This document shows, one piece after another, positions 42,704 through 50,432 of a DNA stretch of 64,000 nucleotides. The notes under the pieces are model-generated. The model had not been told where the DNA came from. It was given only the letters and a program-made list of their open reading frames with translations, and ran no database searches. Source of the stretch: Desulfurococcus mucosus DSM 2162. Lineage in GTDB: Archaea; Thermoproteota; Thermoprotei_A; Sulfolobales; Desulfurococcaceae. The DNA lies in the NCBI RefSeq assembly GCF_000186365.1, contig NC_014961.1, positions 1,240,001-1,304,000 on the forward strand. Direction: 5' to 3'. The first letter of the stretch is position 1; each line of letters begins with the position of its first letter. A program made the position numbers and the translations under genes.

Positions 42704-42865
42704 CTACTTCACGTACTCCGTGTAGTTGCATTTACCGCAGTGCCATCTGGCAACAGGCTCCTTGTGGAACGCCATGAAGGAGCCGCACTTCGGGCACATT
42801 TTATTCTTCCTCTTCACGGTGCCGGTTTTATAGTCTACCTCGTAGAGCTTGTGAATGTAGGGCAT
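42704..42865 (-). CDS. rps27ae: Ribosomal protein S27ae
   Basis: A 53-aa zinc protein: MPYIHKLYEVDYKTGTVKR, then CPKCGSFMAFHKEP and WHCGKCNYTEYVK, giving the four zinc Cys. Its ATG at 42865 overlaps the last base of the S24e stop (TAATG). The length is normal for archaeal S27ae, which lacks the ubiquitin part of the eukaryotic fusion. Confidence 0.95.
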   Translation of the reverse strand: MPYIHKLYEVDYKTGTVKRKNKMCPKCGSFMAFHKEPVARWHCGKCNYTEYVK

Positions 42866-43209
42866 TAAGCACCAGCCTCCTGGCTTTGTGAAACCTTCTG
42901 GAGGGACTCCTCGTTGCGTTTAATAATGTATTCAGGCTCGAAAAGCTTAACGCGTTCCTCGCTATCGTACACGTGGGCTTCAACGAGGCTTACTCCCAGC
43001 CCGTACTCGGTTTTAACGTTCCTGATGTATACTAGGTTGACTCCTTTACCATAGATCTTGGCTAGCTCGAGCCTGAGTAGTCCTTTACTCGGGGTCCCCT
43101 CGTTTGGGTGGCCTACACGTATCTTCAGCTCCAGCCTCTTGATCAACGGGTTATACTTCTCCTCCACTATCTCGCCACTATACTTGCCGAGCACTACGGG
43201 TTTACCCAT
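42865..43209 (-). CDS. rps24e: Ribosomal protein S24e
   Basis: A 114-aa small-subunit protein with RVGHPNEGTPSKGLLRLELAK and NVKTEYGLGVSLVEAHVYDS, matching archaeal S24e. ATG 43209 is preferred to 43221 because GGTGA lies at the right distance. It follows dephospho-CoA kinase, overlapping it by eight bases, and is followed by S27ae. Confidence 0.94.
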   Translation of the reverse strand: MGKPVVLGKYSGEIVEEKYNPLIKRLELKIRVGHPNEGTPSKGLLRLELAKIYGKGVNLVYIRNVKTEYGLGVSLVEAHVYDSEERVKLFEPEYIIKRNEESLQKVSQSQEAGA

Positions 43210-43675
43210 TTCGCTGTTCACCTTTCAGGTTGATAATAGCCATGTGTGGTTTTAATCCTTTAAGTATTTTTAAAGCTCTCTCCCTGGAAGCGGTTTTCAC
43301 GACGCCTGTGTCCGGTTGCCCGTATATCACGCTGCCCCATGTAAGCGTGAACGGGATCACCAGTAGATCCTCCTCGCCGATCACGCAGATCCCTTTAGCC
43401 TGCTTCATCAGTGAGGCTGTGAAAGCCTGCATGCTTATCGATCCAGGAGGGTTGACGATAGTGGTGTCGCACCTGCTTAGACCGGTGTCCACGGTCATAC
43501 TCCTCTTGGTTTTAGCATCCGTGACCCTTAAAGCGACCGTGTGGTTTCTTGAAACCACGTCGCCGACGGCTACATCCGCCTCCAGCCCTTGGACAAGCCC
43601 CCTGGTGCGGGATACGTAGAGGTCTCCCTGGGGGATGCCGAGGAATGATCTATGCTCCTCGGGTAGTTTAAGCAC
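43202..43675 (-). CDS. GTP-dependent dephospho-CoA kinase (DUF359)
   Basis: A 157-aa enzyme for the last step of CoA synthesis in archaea, which uses GTP. It shows SRNHTVALRVTDAKTKRSMT, NPPGSISMQAFTASL and VIGEEDLLVIPFTLTWGSVIYGQPD, part of the conserved DUF359 core. GTG 43675 has AGGAGG six bases before and gives the family N-terminus (LKLPEEHRSFLG); the frame extends to TTG 43693. The gene sits between Spt4 and S24e, a common archaeal neighbourhood. Confidence 0.92.
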   Translation of the reverse strand: MLKLPEEHRSFLGIPQGDLYVSRTRGLVQGLEADVAVGDVVSRNHTVALRVTDAKTKRSMTVDTGLSRCDTTIVNPPGSISMQAFTASLMKQAKGICVIGEEDLLVIPFTLTWGSVIYGQPDTGVVKTASRERALKILKGLKPHMAIINLKGEQRNG

Positions 43676-43685
43676 CGGCAGCCTC

Positions 43686-43892
43686 CTAGTCAATTTTAAC
43701 CACGTATTTACCCGGCGTCTTTATTTCAAGGGTCTTAGCTATCCTCGAGTTCTCCGGGTCTATCACTATTACGACGCCACTCCACTCCATTGTGAAGTCC
43801 TGGGAGCCGCACACCGGGCACACGGTAGCGTTCTTGGGTACGAGTGAACGGCACTTCCTACACGCCTTGAAGGCCTTGCTCTTACTGCTCAC
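43686..43892 (-). CDS. spt4: Transcription elongation factor Spt4 (RpoE'')
   Basis: A 68-aa zinc protein: KACRKCRSLV and ATVCPVCGSQD give the four-Cys site; WSGVVIVIDPENSRIAKTL is the conserved second half. It pairs with Spt5 to keep RNA polymerase processive. GTG 43892 overlaps the RpoE' stop (GTGA). Confidence 0.95.
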   Translation of the reverse strand: MSSKSKAFKACRKCRSLVPKNATVCPVCGSQDFTMEWSGVVIVIDPENSRIAKTLEIKTPGKYVVKID

Positions 43893-44458
43893 TTCTGCTC
43901 ACCTTGCTTCCGGAGCCAATCCGTTTTACCGAGGTATGTCTGCCTCATCGTCATATGGATCCTCAATCCCTTACCCGGCAGTAATCCAATAGTATATATC
44001 TTCGCCCTGAGGACATCCCCCTTCTCAATCACCCTCCTCGACTCCTCCAATACTAGTGCTGTACGGGCTGGGTCGAAGACCACTTTCTCCTCGGAAACCT
44101 GGTTTATATGGATGAAGCCGTCTAGGACGCCTAGATTCACGTATATGCCGGACTTGGTGACTGTGACGGCTTCACCCTCTACCACTTCCTTGATGAATGG
44201 GGTGAACACGAGCGCATACATTTCGACGTCATGGTATGTTGCCCCGTCTCCCGGGAGTATCCTCCCGTTTTCATCCACGTTGGCGTCCACTATTGTGACA
44301 ACTATCCCCAGCTTGCTTTCACCGCGAGGGGTCTCTATGGATGTTATTGCACCCTCATACCTGCTACGCAGCTCTTCGAGGGCGACGTTTTTCACTGGTC
44401 TACCGAACTTCGATGGCGGTATCCTGACGACATCTCTTATCTTGATCAATGAGTACAT
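43889..44458 (-). CDS. rpoE1: RNA polymerase subunit E' (Rpb7)
   Basis: A 189-aa stalk subunit. The N-terminal RNP-like domain starts MYSLIKIRDVVRIPPSKFG, and the S1 domain contains VEGEAVTVTKSGIYVNLGVLDGFIH. It forms the stalk with RpoF and helps open promoters. A TATA box (TATATTTAAAC, near 44525) lies ahead. Spt4, CoA kinase, S24e and S27ae follow in one operon. Confidence 0.95.
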   Translation of the reverse strand: MYSLIKIRDVVRIPPSKFGRPVKNVALEELRSRYEGAITSIETPRGESKLGIVVTIVDANVDENGRILPGDGATYHDVEMYALVFTPFIKEVVEGEAVTVTKSGIYVNLGVLDGFIHINQVSEEKVVFDPARTALVLEESRRVIEKGDVLRAKIYTIGLLPGKGLRIHMTMRQTYLGKTDWLRKQGEQK

Positions 44459-44564
44459 GCTTGGACACCGTGCTTCTATGTAAGCATGTAGGTATAGATA
44501 TCTCTAATTGGTAGCCGGGTTTAAATATAGGTCTCCGGCGACCCTTATCCACGCATGCTTGATC

Positions 44565-44987
44565 CTAGTAGCTGGAGGGCACTCCTTCCACATCTATCCT
44601 CCAGGATTCCTCACGCAGATATATCTCGGGGAGGCCGTGCTCCCTCAGCCTCCGCCTGAGCTCCCGGTCACTGGTGGCGACTATCGCCTCGTTCTCCAGT
44701 GCATACCTCACTATGGCGTCGTCCACTTTTTCCCCGGGCTTCAACTGGTATTCCACGACTTCGCAGAACCTGCTTATGATTTCGAGTGCAAGCCTAGCCC
44801 TCCTGCTTACACTCGGCTTCCCCGTTGAAGCCAGCTTGGCTAACTCGTTTAGAACCGGGGTTATTACAATGTACCTTGGCTTCGCGAGGAGCTTCTCCTC
44901 TATTTGATCCATGAGGGGTATGCCTTCAGCCATTAGGAGGAGCATATTTGTATCCAGTAAAACAGCTACGCCCCTACTCTGAGACAC
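44565..44987 (-). CDS. PIN-domain nuclease, Fcf1/Utp24-like
   Basis: A 140-aa PIN-domain protein (COG1412-like). VAVLLDTNMLLLM has the first catalytic Asp, ITPVLNELAKLA the Glu, and DDAIVRYALENEAIVATSDRELRRRL the later Asp residues, so the active site looks complete. Fcf1/Utp24 relatives cut pre-rRNA; the frequent linkage to aIF2-gamma in archaea supports this over a VapC toxin, and no antitoxin gene is adjacent. GTG 44987 overlaps the aIF2-gamma gene by 14 bases. Confidence 0.85.
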   Translation of the reverse strand: MSQSRGVAVLLDTNMLLLMAEGIPLMDQIEEKLLAKPRYIVITPVLNELAKLASTGKPSVSRRARLALEIISRFCEVVEYQLKPGEKVDDAIVRYALENEAIVATSDRELRRRLREHGLPEIYLREESWRIDVEGVPSSY

Positions 44988-46230
44988 CCTCTATTATCCC
45001 CCATCCAGCAAGCCTCCACCTGGCGAGCACACGGCGGCTGATAGCTATCCTGGAGCCACTCCAAGTAGCCACTGGATCCGTAAGCTCTATCGTCATAACG
45101 TCTTTCCTCACGGATTTCACAACGGCCACCCTGCTCGCTGCACCTATGGCGACCGCTATCTTCTCGTTTGCCTGTAACGGCGGCAGCTTCACCAGTTCTC
45201 TCGCACCCACTATTCTCTCGAATAACTGGTATCTTACCTCAAGGGTCTTCACCACCGGGATCTCGTTGCCCGGCCTGGTTACCACGGAGCCCACGAGCTG
45301 ATCCCCCTTGGTCAGCGAGGGGTCTAGCTTTGTTTGAAGAGCTACGAGTCCACCCGGCTTAGCCTCCTCCACGACGAGGTTGCCGTAGCGTATCTCCTCG
45401 ATGCTGGTTGTCACAGGCTCGTATTTAAAGGTCTGCGACTTGGCGCCTCCCACCTGCACCCTCATACCCGGTAGTATTGTGACTTCGTCTCCAACCCTGA
45501 ACTTACCCTGGAGGAGTGTTCCCCCGATTACTCCACCCTCTATCTTATCATACGGGGTCCCCGGCTTGTTTACATCGAAGCTCCTTACGACGTACATTAA
45601 TGGGGGCTTGCTGTAATCCCTCTCCGGTGTGGGTATGGTTTCCTCTATTGCCTGTAGCAGTGCATCTATGTTAACGTTGTGGAGGGCGCTTACAGGTATC
45701 ACGGGGGCGTTCTCGGCTACAGTGCCTTTCACAAGCTTCAGGATCTCATTGTAGTTTTCGAGGGCTCGCTTCTTGTCGACGACGTCGATCTTGTTCTGCA
45801 CTATCACGATGTTCCTGATGCCCAGGATGTTTAACGCCATTAAGTGCTCCACGGTCTGCGGCTGGGGACACGGCTCGTTGGCTGCGATAACCAGTATTGC
45901 TCCATCCATTATCATTGCACCGCTCAACATAGTTGTCATGTAGGACTCGTGGCCCGGTGCATCCACATAGCTGACTCTCCTAATGAGCCTTGACTCGGAG
46001 CCATCCGGGCACTGCTCCTTCGTCGTGTAGGCGTCAGGCGTGGGCATGCCGTCGCAGTAGGCGATGTTTCCGTCAGCATACCCTAGTTTAATAGTCATTC
46101 CACGCTCAAGCTCCATGCTGTGCTTAGCTGTCCAGACGCCTGTAAGGGCTTGAACCAGCGTGGTCTTACCGTGGTCGACGTGTCCTACAACACCTATGTT
46201 GACCTCGGGTGGTTTAATGTCCCATGGCAT
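44974..46230 (-). CDS. eif2g: Translation initiation factor aIF2 gamma
   Basis: A 418-aa GTPase that carries initiator Met-tRNA to the small subunit. G1 [18 protein letters not shown]3 YVDAPGHESYMTTML and NKIDVVDKKRAL are intact. The zinc knuckle inserted before G3 normally has two CxxC pairs; here it reads YCDGMPTPDAYTTKEQCPDG, with only one Cys in each half. The metal site is therefore probably lost or altered. S6e lies upstream and the PIN gene downstream. Confidence 0.96.
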   Translation of the reverse strand: MPWDIKPPEVNIGVVGHVDHGKTTLVQALTGVWTAKHSMELERGMTIKLGYADGNIAYCDGMPTPDAYTTKEQCPDGSESRLIRRVSYVDAPGHESYMTTMLSGAMIMDGAILVIAANEPCPQPQTVEHLMALNILGIRNIVIVQNKIDVVDKKRALENYNEILKLVKGTVAENAPVIPVSALHNVNIDALLQAIEETIPTPERDYSKPPLMYVVRSFDVNKPGTPYDKIEGGVIGGTLLQGKFRVGDEVTILPGMRVQVGGAKSQTFKYEPVTTSIEEIRYGNLVVEEAKPGGLVALQTKLDPSLTKGDQLVGSVVTRPGNEIPVVKTLEVRYQLFERIVGARELVKLPPLQANEKIAVAIGAASRVAVVKSVRKDVMTIELTDPVATWSGSRIAISRRVLARWRLAGWGIIEGVSE

Positions 46231-46329
46231 GTCTAATTACCCGCTTCAACCAGGGGATAATTAGGAGTGACTCTACTTATAAGTGTTCAAGGATGCGTTG
46301 AAAACGGTTTCATACCAGCGTACCGCAGG

Positions 46330-46986
46330 CTACTTGGATTCATAAGTGATCTTGGTGTTCACTTGAACTATGTCGGGTGCTATCGTGTTACCCCTCACCA
46401 TCTTCCTCCTACGCTCACCATCCTCCTCCGGGTGGAAGCCCGGGGGACCCGACAGCAGTACTTTCTTCTTAACCGGCCCGCTTACATCAGGCCTCATTGG
46501 GAAGCCGCTTATGTCGCTTCCACCGGTTATGGTTAGCCTCACACCCTTCAAGCCCACTATGGAGCCATCTATGGAGTCACCTATCCTGAGGCCTAGCAGC
46601 GACTGAGTCCTCTCATCGTTGACCCTTATCTGCCATGCTCTCGCACGGAAGATCACGCCCTCCAGCTCGTTTTGCCCAGTGGCATTTATCAACTGCTCCA
46701 TGTTGACCTTGACAACGTAGTCGGGTACATTGTCATCGATAACTATTCTACCGGTGAACTTGACCTTGTCGCCTGTGTCAGGGCGCCTCACCCTTATGGT
46801 GGCTACACCGTGCACGGCGCCGATCTCTGCAGCCGTCTTACTATTCATCTTGAAGACCGGTAGCTCGAACTTCTCCTTCACTCTATCGGTGAACGGGATT
46901 TCGGAATCCCCCTCTACTTTAACCTTGACTAGCTTCTCCTTCTTAGGGGCTTCCGGGTCGTTTACCACTATCTTGAAGTCAGGCAT
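46330..46986 (-). CDS. rps6e: Ribosomal protein S6e
   Basis: A 218-aa small-subunit protein that is long for archaeal S6e because of a C-terminal extension beyond the common core. MPDFKIVVNDPEAPKKEKLV starts it; IGDSIDGSIVGLKGVRLTIT and SDISGFPMRPDVSGPVKKKV are conserved, and the end RRRKMVRGNTIAPDIVQVNT is typical. ATG 46986 with GGTGGTTGGAT upstream is preferred to the start at 47016. It diverges from aIF5B. Confidence 0.94.
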   Translation of the reverse strand: MPDFKIVVNDPEAPKKEKLVKVKVEGDSEIPFTDRVKEKFELPVFKMNSKTAAEIGAVHGVATIRVRRPDTGDKVKFTGRIVIDDNVPDYVVKVNMEQLINATGQNELEGVIFRARAWQIRVNDERTQSLLGLRIGDSIDGSIVGLKGVRLTITGGSDISGFPMRPDVSGPVKKKVLLSGPPGFHPEEDGERRRKMVRGNTIAPDIVQVNTKITYESK

Positions 46987-47166
46987 ATCCAACCACCAGT
47001 TGCCCGGTGGACACATGGCTCTAATGTTGGAGCCTCCTTTTATACTCAGCTACCGCCCTGGATGCATGTAGGCGGCCTCCACGGTGCTTTAACAGCGCCA
47101 GCTAGGTTAATTAAAGCATGTATCGGTTAACTTACTGCAGTAGTGCTCACTTCACGGTGTTCAGGG

Positions 47167-48981
47167 TTGAGTGGCGAGAAGAAAACCTGGATGAGGCAGC
47201 CGATAATAGTTGTATTGGGACACGTGGATCACGGTAAGACCACGCTCCTAGACAAGATAAGGGGTACGGCTGTAGCTAGGAAGGAGCCCGGTGAGATAAC
47301 GCAGCACGTGGGGGCAAGCGTGGTGCCTGCAAGCGTCCTGAAGAAGCTGGCGGAGCCGTTGAGGAAGTATTTCCCGAAACTCGTGATAGAGATACCCGGC
47401 CTCCTCTTCATCGACACCCCGGGCCACGAGCTCTTCAGCAACCTCAGGAAGAGAGGTGGTAGCGTGGCTGACATGGCTATACTGGTAGTCGACATCATAG
47501 AGGGGTTCCAGCCGCAGACCGTGGAGGCGATCAACATATTGAAGGAGAAGAAGGTTCCATTCGTTGTCGCAGCAAACAAGATAGACAGGATTGAGGGATG
47601 GAAGCCCCATGCGGATACACCGTTCCTCGAGAGCATAAGGGATCAAAGCCCTAGGACGCTGAGCCTCCTGGAGGAGAAGATATACGGGTTGGTTGGGAAG
47701 CTCTACGAGCATGGATTCGAAGCCGAGAGATTCGACAGGGTCAGGGACTTTAGGAGGACAGTAGCAATAGTCCCCATCTCAGCTAAAACAGGTGAGGGGA
47801 TACCGGAGCTACTGGCATTGATAGCCGGTCTCTCACAGCAGTTCATGAAGAAGAGGCTTGTGACAAGCGAGGAGCCGGCTAAAGGAGTGGTCCTAGAGGT
47901 GAAGGAGGAACCCGGCCTCGGCACCACCATAGACGTCATAATCTACGATGGCGTCTTAAGGAGGAACGACGTGTTCGTTGTAGCAGGCAGGAACGGCCCT
48001 ATTGTGACAAGGGTGAGGAGCCTACTGATGCCTAGGCCTCTCCAAGACATGAGGATGCATGAGGGCAGGTTCATAAACGTCGACCTTGTGACAGCTGCAA
48101 CAGGGGTTAAAGTAGCTGCACCAGGGCTCGAGGACGCACTAGCCGGCTCCCCCTTCTACGTGGTGCCATCCGATGACAAGGTGGAGGAGTATAAGAGGAT
48201 CACGCAGGAGGAGGTGTCGCAGATAAGGTTCAGGGCTGAGAGCGACGGAGTCGTATTGAAGGCCGACACCCTGGGAACCCTGGAGGCCTTGATAGAGGCT
48301 ATGAGGCGGGAGAACATCCCGGTGAAGCTGGCTGACGTGGGCCATGTGACGAGGAACGATGTGATAGAGGCCTCCGTGGTGAAGAAGTCTAAGCCCGAGT
48401 ACGGTGTGATACTCTCATTCAACGTCAAGGTTCTCCCGGAGGCGGAGGAGCTGATAGCCAAGGAGGGCATCCCCGTATTCAAGCATAACGTGATATACCA
48501 GTTGCTCGAGGAGTACTTTAAATGGTACAGGGAGTTCAAGGAGCAGGAGAAGACTAGAATAATGGAATCCCTTGTAAGACCCGGTAAGATAAGGGTGATA
48601 CCCGGCGCGGTCTTCAGGAGGAGTGAGCCAGCCATAGTAGGCGTCGAGGTTCTCGGAGGGAGGATCAAGCCCAACTACCCGTTGATGACGTCCGATGGCA
48701 GGAGTATCGGCACGGTGATGCAGATACGTGACCGTGACAACGTGTTGAAGGAGGCGATCGTCGGGCAACAGGTAGCCATAAGCATAAAGGGCAAGGTGAT
48801 GGTCGGCAGACACATAGATGAAGGCGACATATTGTACACGGATATACCAAGGGATCATGTACGCCTCTGGCTGACGACTTTCAACAGCGAGCTAAGCGAT
48901 GACGAGAAGCTGGTTCTCAAAGAAATAATAAGCATAAAGAGGAAGAGCGACCCATTATACGGGATGGTTTTCACAGCCTGA
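47167..48981 (+). CDS. infB: Translation initiation factor aIF5B
   Basis: A 604-aa subunit-joining GTPase. [21 protein letters not shown] is G1, FIDTPGHELFSNLRKRGG G3, AANKIDRIEGW G4. Domains II-IV follow, with VGQQVAISIKGKVMVGRHI in the second beta-barrel and RLWLTTFNSELSDDEKLVL at the C-terminus. The frame opens at 47143, but TTG 47167 (protein starts SGEKKTWMRQ) has the best fit to family length; ATG 47191 is also possible. The length is normal. Confidence 0.95.
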   Translation: MSGEKKTWMRQPIIVVLGHVDHGKTTLLDKIRGTAVARKEPGEITQHVGASVVPASVLKKLAEPLRKYFPKLVIEIPGLLFIDTPGHELFSNLRKRGGSVADMAILVVDIIEGFQPQTVEAINILKEKKVPFVVAANKIDRIEGWKPHADTPFLESIRDQSPRTLSLLEEKIYGLVGKLYEHGFEAERFDRVRDFRRTVAIVPISAKTGEGIPELLALIAGLSQQFMKKRLVTSEEPAKGVVLEVKEEPGLGTTIDVIIYDGVLRRNDVFVVAGRNGPIVTRVRSLLMPRPLQDMRMHEGRFINVDLVTAATGVKVAAPGLEDALAGSPFYVVPSDDKVEEYKRITQEEVSQIRFRAESDGVVLKADTLGTLEALIEAMRRENIPVKLADVGHVTRNDVIEASVVKKSKPEYGVILSFNVKVLPEAEELIAKEGIPVFKHNVIYQLLEEYFKWYREFKEQEKTRIMESLVRPGKIRVIPGAVFRRSEPAIVGVEVLGGRIKPNYPLMTSDGRSIGTVMQIRDRDNVLKEAIVGQQVAISIKGKVMVGRHIDEGDILYTDIPRDHVRLWLTTFNSELSDDEKLVLKEIISIKRKSDPLYGMVFTA

Positions 48982-49126
48982 CGAAAAGGCTCTCCTGTAA
49001 TCAGGGAGCGGTATCCCAGCCTTATTCAACCATGATTCCTGGTTCAAACCGCGGAGAGGGAGCTGGTGGCTTTCCACTAGAACACTGTGTGTGACGCCTT
49101 AAAAAGCAGGCTCCATACATGAGGCA

Positions 49127-49312
49127 CTACTTTGCTTGCTGCCCATACTTCAGGGTCCACTTATACTTCCTTGGATCCCGCTTCATCCTATAGTTCTTCA
49201 AGCACTTACTGCTACAGAACCACAGTATTGTGCCGTCATTCATGACGTACATTACACCGGTTCCAGGCTCTATCTCGCTGCCGCAGAACACGCACTTAGC
49301 CTGCCTAACCAT
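49127..49312 (-). CDS. rpl24e: Ribosomal protein L24e
   Basis: A 61-aa zinc protein: [17 protein letters not shown] and [19 protein letters not shown] supply two Cys pairs. ATG 49312 follows the GGTGTTTACC leader. It diverges from S28e, with a promoter region between them. Confidence 0.95.
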   Translation of the reverse strand: MVRQAKCVFCGSEIEPGTGVMYVMNDGTILWFCSSKCLKNYRMKRDPRKYKWTLKYGQQAK

Positions 49313-49422
49313 GGTAAACACCCTTTCTAACGCTACTCAATGTATTGGTGGCAAGGGTTTTAAAATACCCTCTAACACTTATAAAGCCCGAGTAATATGT
49401 GGAGAACTAATCGGTGGAAGCG

Positions 49423-49695
49423 ATGAGTGAGAGTGGTGCTACAGGCGATAAAGTGGTCTTGAAATCGCCCAGCGTGAATGTAGTAGAGGAGATAGGGTTC
49501 CCTGCAGAGGTGATACAGATACTCGGCCGAACAGGTGTTACAGGGGAGATAATACAGGTACGTGTCAGAGTGCTAGAGGGAAGGGATAGGGGTAGGATAA
49601 TAACCAGGAATGTCAAGGGGCCTGTAAGAGTAGGCGACATAGTTATACTGAGGGAGACTGAGAGAGAGGCCAGGAAGCTGACCAGCAGGAAGTAG
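49423..49695 (+). CDS. rps28e: Ribosomal protein S28e
   Basis: A 90-aa small-subunit protein. [20 protein letters not shown] and [20 protein letters not shown] are the conserved S1-like core. ATG 49423 has GGTGG eight bases upstream and is preferred to GTG 49414. A hairpin with a T tract lies 120 bases after the stop. S28e, L24e and L7Ae are clustered here, as in many archaea, but on mixed strands. Confidence 0.94.
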   Translation: MSESGATGDKVVLKSPSVNVVEEIGFPAEVIQILGRTGVTGEIIQVRVRVLEGRDRGRIITRNVKGPVRVGDIVILRETEREARKLTSRK

Positions 49696-49816
49696 CTTTT
49701 CAACTAATCCAAGCATGCATCATCTAAATCCTTGAACACGTGAATCCTCTTGTTTCAAAACACTAGGGCTCCAGCTGTGCTGGGTCACATGAGTTCAGTA
49801 TGCGGTAACATGGTTG

Positions 49817-49850
49817 AAGCCGGCGTCTCCAGGAGGCGTGTTGCCGGCTT
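49817..49850 (+). terminator. Strong hairpin with short T tract
   Basis: AAGCCGGC (49817-49824) pairs perfectly with GCCGGCTT (49843-49850), with further partial pairing inside (GTCTCC/GGCGTG-like), and is followed by TT. It lies 120 bases beyond the S28e stop on the plus strand and 35 bases beyond the L7Ae stop on the minus strand, so it could end either transcript. It may also be a small RNA. Confidence 0.4.
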
Positions 49851-49884
49851 TTCGGGTTGGTTAAAAAATAGTGAGGGCTGTTGA

Positions 49885-50268
49885 TCAACCGCTCTGCGTC
49901 CTTATCTGTTGAACGCTCTTAATGACCTCGTCGACTATGTCCTTTGCTCCGCCGACATCAACTATTGCTACGGAGGCAGCTGACACCTCTATGCCGGCTG
50001 CCTGACCCAGCTTCTGCTTGCTCGGCACGTAAACGTATGGTATCTTCTTCTCCTCGCAGAGTAGAGGTAGGTGTGCCACTATCTCCGGGGGCTCCACATC
50101 CTCAGCTATTACGACTAGCTTAGCCTGCCCCCTCTCAACAGCTTTCGTGGTCTCGTTTGTTCCCTTCTTGACTTTTCCACCGGTTTCCCTAACTTTCGCT
50201 ACCGCCTGGTATACTTTCTCAGCTAGTTCCGCAGGTACCTCGAACTTTACGTAAAACGGCTTAGGCAT
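49885..50268 (-). CDS. rpl7ae: Ribosomal protein L7Ae
   Basis: A 127-aa kink-turn binding protein that is part of the ribosome, box C/D and H/ACA particles and archaeal RNase [21 protein letters not shown] is the RNA-binding face, and [20 protein letters not shown] plus [20 protein letters not shown] complete the fold. ATG 50268 follows GGAGG, with a TATA box (TTTATAAG, near 50330) farther upstream. Its presence is consistent with the guide RNA candidate at 31950. Confidence 0.97.
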   Translation of the reverse strand: MPKPFYVKFEVPAELAEKVYQAVAKVRETGGKVKKGTNETTKAVERGQAKLVVIAEDVEPPEIVAHLPLLCEEKKIPYVYVPSKQKLGQAAGIEVSAASVAIVDVGGAKDIVDEVIKSVQQIRTQSG

Positions 50269-50432
50269 GTATTCATCCTCCTCCCTTACTCAGGTCGTCT
50301 ACAGGCTTATATCGAGTGGTGTAAGCTCTTATAAATCATTTGCTCCCGTGGCAACGTGTTTCAAACCACTGGCTGAGGCACCCTGGGTGTGAACGGGTAT
50401 AGAGGTTGGAATGACTGTTCGGGGTCAAATGG

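Noticed and set aside
44565-44987. VapC-type toxin
   Set aside because: The PIN protein is coupled to aIF2-gamma, has no antitoxin gene beside it, and fits the Fcf1/Utp24 group better.
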